Shown: piece after piece, positions 62,234 through 64,000 of the stretch
Layout: each line of letters opens with the position of its first letter
How positions within the stretch are numbered: the first letter of the stretch is position 1
DNA from: Nocardioides soli
GTDB lineage: Bacteria; Actinomycetota; Actinomycetes; Propionibacteriales; Nocardioidaceae
Length of the DNA: 64,000 nt
Assembly (NCBI RefSeq): GCF_014191495.1
Contig: NZ_JACHWR010000002.1
Location: 310,001-374,000, forward strand
Direction of reading: 5' to 3'
Translations under genes and position numbers: made by a program
The notes under the pieces: generated by a model
Told to the model about the DNA's origin: nothing
Databases searched by the model: none
The model's input: only the letters and a program-made list of their open reading frames with translations

Positions 62234-63261
62234 TGACCAACGACATCCTCGACCAGGAGCGGCAGGCGCTCGTCGAGCTGACCGACGACCTGCTCGGTCG
62301 CCACTGCGATCTCGACCACCTCCGAGCCCGGCTCGACGAGGGCACCGCGCACACGCCGCAACTCTGGGCCCGACTCACCGAGACCGGCCTGGTCTCGGCA
62401 CTCGTGCCGGAGGAGCACGGCGGCGCGGGTCTCGCCCCGGCGTACCTCTCCGGGGTGCTGCACAGCCTCGGCCGGCACGCGGTGCCGGAGCCGTACCTCG
62501 AGACCGCCGTGGTCGCGACCGCGGTGCTCGGCGCCCTGCCCGGCGCCGAGGCCGCGACGTGGCTCCAGCGGATCGCCGCCGGAGAGGCGCTCGTCGCCGT
62601 CCGGATCGGCGACCTGACGCCGTACGTCGCGCACGCCGCCGACGCCGACCTGCTGCTCGACCTCGCCGACGACGGCGCGATCCGCGGCTACGCACCCGCC
62701 GACCTCGACGTCGAGCCGGTCGCGGCCCTCGACCCGCTGCGCCCGCTCGCCCGGGTGGGTCTGCGCGGCGGGGGCGTGCTGCTCGGCAGGTCCGCCGAGG
62801 TGGTGGCCCGGGCCCGGACGCTCGCGGTCGCCGGCACCGCCTGCCTGCTCGCCGGCGCCTCGCGGCGGCTGCTCGACCTCACCGTCGAGTACGTCGCGAT
62901 GCGCCAGCAGTTCGGCCGGCCGGTCGGCTCCTTCCAGGCCGTCAAGCACAAGGCGGCCGACATGGCGGTGATGGTCGACATGGCCACCGCCGCCGCACTC
63001 TCGGCGTTCGACGCCGTCGACGAGCCGGACGCCTTCCGGCGCGCGGCGGCCGCCAAGGCCTACGCCGGCGACGCGGCCCACCTCGCCAACGTCGAGGCGC
63101 TGCAGCTGCACGGCGGGATCGGCTTCACCTGGGAGTACCACCTGCACATCTGGCTGAAGCGGGTGATGGGCCTGGCCGCGTCGTACGGCACCACGGCGAC
63201 GCTGCGGCGCACGCTCGCGCGCGAGCTGCTCGCGTCGGTCGAGGAGGTGCGGCGCGGATGA
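62233..63261 (+). CDS. Acyl-CoA dehydrogenase, reduced partner subunit
   Basis: The 342-residue protein keeps VPEEHGGAGLAPAYLSGVLH and the C-terminal YVAMRQQFGRPVGSFQAVKH and EALQLHGGIGFTWEYHLHIW, but lacks the middle FAD-site stretch of its neighbour. This fits the non-flavin-binding half of a heterotetrameric dehydrogenase. Its ATG overlaps the partner's stop (TGATG) and its own stop overlaps the ligase gene's ATG (ATGA), so three genes are coupled. Confidence 0.88.
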   Translation: MTNDILDQERQALVELTDDLLGRHCDLDHLRARLDEGTAHTPQLWARLTETGLVSALVPEEHGGAGLAPAYLSGVLHSLGRHAVPEPYLETAVVATAVLGALPGAEAATWLQRIAAGEALVAVRIGDLTPYVAHAADADLLLDLADDGAIRGYAPADLDVEPVAALDPLRPLARVGLRGGGVLLGRSAEVVARARTLAVAGTACLLAGASRRLLDLTVEYVAMRQQFGRPVGSFQAVKHKAADMAVMVDMATAAALSAFDAVDEPDAFRRAAAAKAYAGDAAHLANVEALQLHGGIGFTWEYHLHIWLKRVMGLAASYGTTATLRRTLARELLASVEEVRRG

Positions 63262-64000
63262 GCGACCCGGGAATCGGGTTGGGGTTCTGGCGGCTCGCCG
63301 CGGCCGACCCGGAGGCGCTCGCGGTCGTCGATCCCGACGGCAGCGAGCTGACCCGCGGCGAGCTGGTCGGCCGGGCGAACGCCATCGGCCGGGTGCTCCG
63401 CGAGTGCGGCCTGCAGCGCGGCGACCGGGTCGTCGGCGTGCTGGCCAACGAGTCCTGGGCCCTGGCGCTGGTGCTCGCCTGCCAGCAGGTAGGCAGCTAC
63501 TTCGTCCCCGTCAACACCTCGCTCACCACGGCCGAGGTCTCCTACATCATCGGTGACGCCGACCCGGTCGCGGTGGTCGCCTCGGCGGCATACGCCGACA
63601 CGCTCCGGTCGGCCGCCGACGGGGCCGGCTTCCCGGCCGAGCGCCGGTTCGCGTTCGGCGCCGAGCCGGGGCTGCGCGACCTGACCGCGGAGCTCTGGGG
63701 TGTGGCCACGGGCCCGCTGGAGGACCGGTCGCCGGGCTCCTACCTCGGCTACACGTCGGGCACGACCGGCCGCCCGAAGGGCGTGCTGCGCCGGCTCGCC
63801 GAGGGTGACCCCGACGACGTCTTCGCCGCCGGAGCGGCCTGGCAGCTGGGCATGTTCGGCATCCAGCCCCTCGACGACGGCGTGCACCTGGTGACCTCGC
63901 CGCTCAGCCACACCGCGGTGAGCGGCCTCGCCGTGACGTCGCTGCACTACGGGCACGCGATCGTGCTGATGGCGCGCTTCGACGCGGAGCGGATGCTGGA
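63258..64000 (+). CDS. Acyl-CoA synthetase (AMP-forming), N-terminal part
   Basis: The frame is open from ATG 63258 to the window's end (about 247 residues). It starts MSDPGIGLGFWRLAAADPEA and has RGDRVVGVLANESWALALVL, YFVPVNTSLTTAEVSYIIGD and the ATP/AMP-binding motif YTSGTTGRPKG near residue 165. It belongs to the FadD-type ligases that activate carboxylic acids with ATP and CoA. Its place at the end of the coupled dehydrogenase operon suggests it activates the pathway's acid substrate. The C-terminal domain is outside the window. Confidence 0.92.
   Translation, partial: MSDPGIGLGFWRLAAADPEALAVVDPDGSELTRGELVGRANAIGRVLRECGLQRGDRVVGVLANESWALALVLACQQVGSYFVPVNTSLTTAEVSYIIGDADPVAVVASAAYADTLRSAADGAGFPAERRFAFGAEPGLRDLTAELWGVATGPLEDRSPGSYLGYTSGTTGRPKGVLRRLAEGDPDDVFAAGAAWQLGMFGIQPLDDGVHLVTSPLSHTAVSGLAVTSLHYGHAIVLMARFDAERML

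Overview
The window looks like chromosome of a high-GC actinomycete, most likely a member of the Nocardioidaceae (Nocardioides/Pimelobacter type). The reasons are very high GC in coding and spacer DNA, frequent GTG starts, -10 boxes of the TAnnnT type placed 6-8 bases before start codons (leaderless genes), five luciferase-like flavin/F420-type oxidoreductases plus an F420:NADP reductase, a mycobacterial-type sulfate-ester gene set, and a KstR2-like regulon. No plasmid, phage or rRNA genes are seen. Housekeeping anchors are tmk-holB, the ETF genes, ppdK and a tRNA-Thr(CGT).

Layout. 0-6.3 kb: end of an MmgE/PrpD gene, then a coupled aldehyde dehydrogenase / alpha-beta hydrolase / luciferase-like operon, facing an etfB-etfA-npdG operon. 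6.4-10 kb: tmk (with a possible leader ORF), holB and an exported TAP-like peptidase. 10-12 kb: a nested insertion, in which a REP-like palindrome is split by a 165-bp MITE whose right end is split by an IS110 element. 12-22 kb: an organosulfate scavenging island (alkylsulfatase-type dioxygenase, ROK regulator, family 5 ABC transporter, arylsulfatase). 22-27 kb: amine oxidase plus Ntn dipeptidase, a LysR gene, a tRNA, a small metallopeptidase and an IS5-family element sitting in the ppdK terminator. 27.6-31.3 kb: ppdK and two tandem RNHCP zinc proteins.

31.6-39.6 kb: an aromatic or heteroaromatic ring-degradation cluster. A 7Fe ferredoxin and a ferredoxin reductase are divergent from a single-subunit Rieske oxygenase, an MhpB-type extradiol dioxygenase, an MhpC-type C-C hydrolase, a 48-residue membrane peptide, a second hydrolase, an M20-like protein without metal ligands and an IclR regulator. 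A second, inverted MITE copy lies on the iclR stop codon. 39.8-43.7 kb: gabD-gabT with a divergent LysR. 43.8-46.7 kb: small membrane or hypothetical genes, a hexapeptide acetyltransferase and a LysR gene.

46.7-64 kb: a large acyl-CoA catabolic cluster. It holds a BVMO, a SnoaL-like protein, three luciferase-like enzymes, four acyl-CoA dehydrogenases, an HMG-CoA-synthase-like/OB-fold fusion, an SCP-x thiolase, an HMG-CoA-lyase-like enzyme, a MaoC hydratase, an orphan LivK-type binding protein and the start of an acyl-CoA ligase. Five exact copies of the palindrome AnCAAGnnCTTGnT lie upstream of its transcription units, and a KstR2-like TetR gene is inside it. This is the best candidate for an incompletely described system: a KstR2-type regulon whose gene content differs from the classical steroid C/D-ring set. 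Three families of REP-like palindromes are scattered between operons throughout the window.
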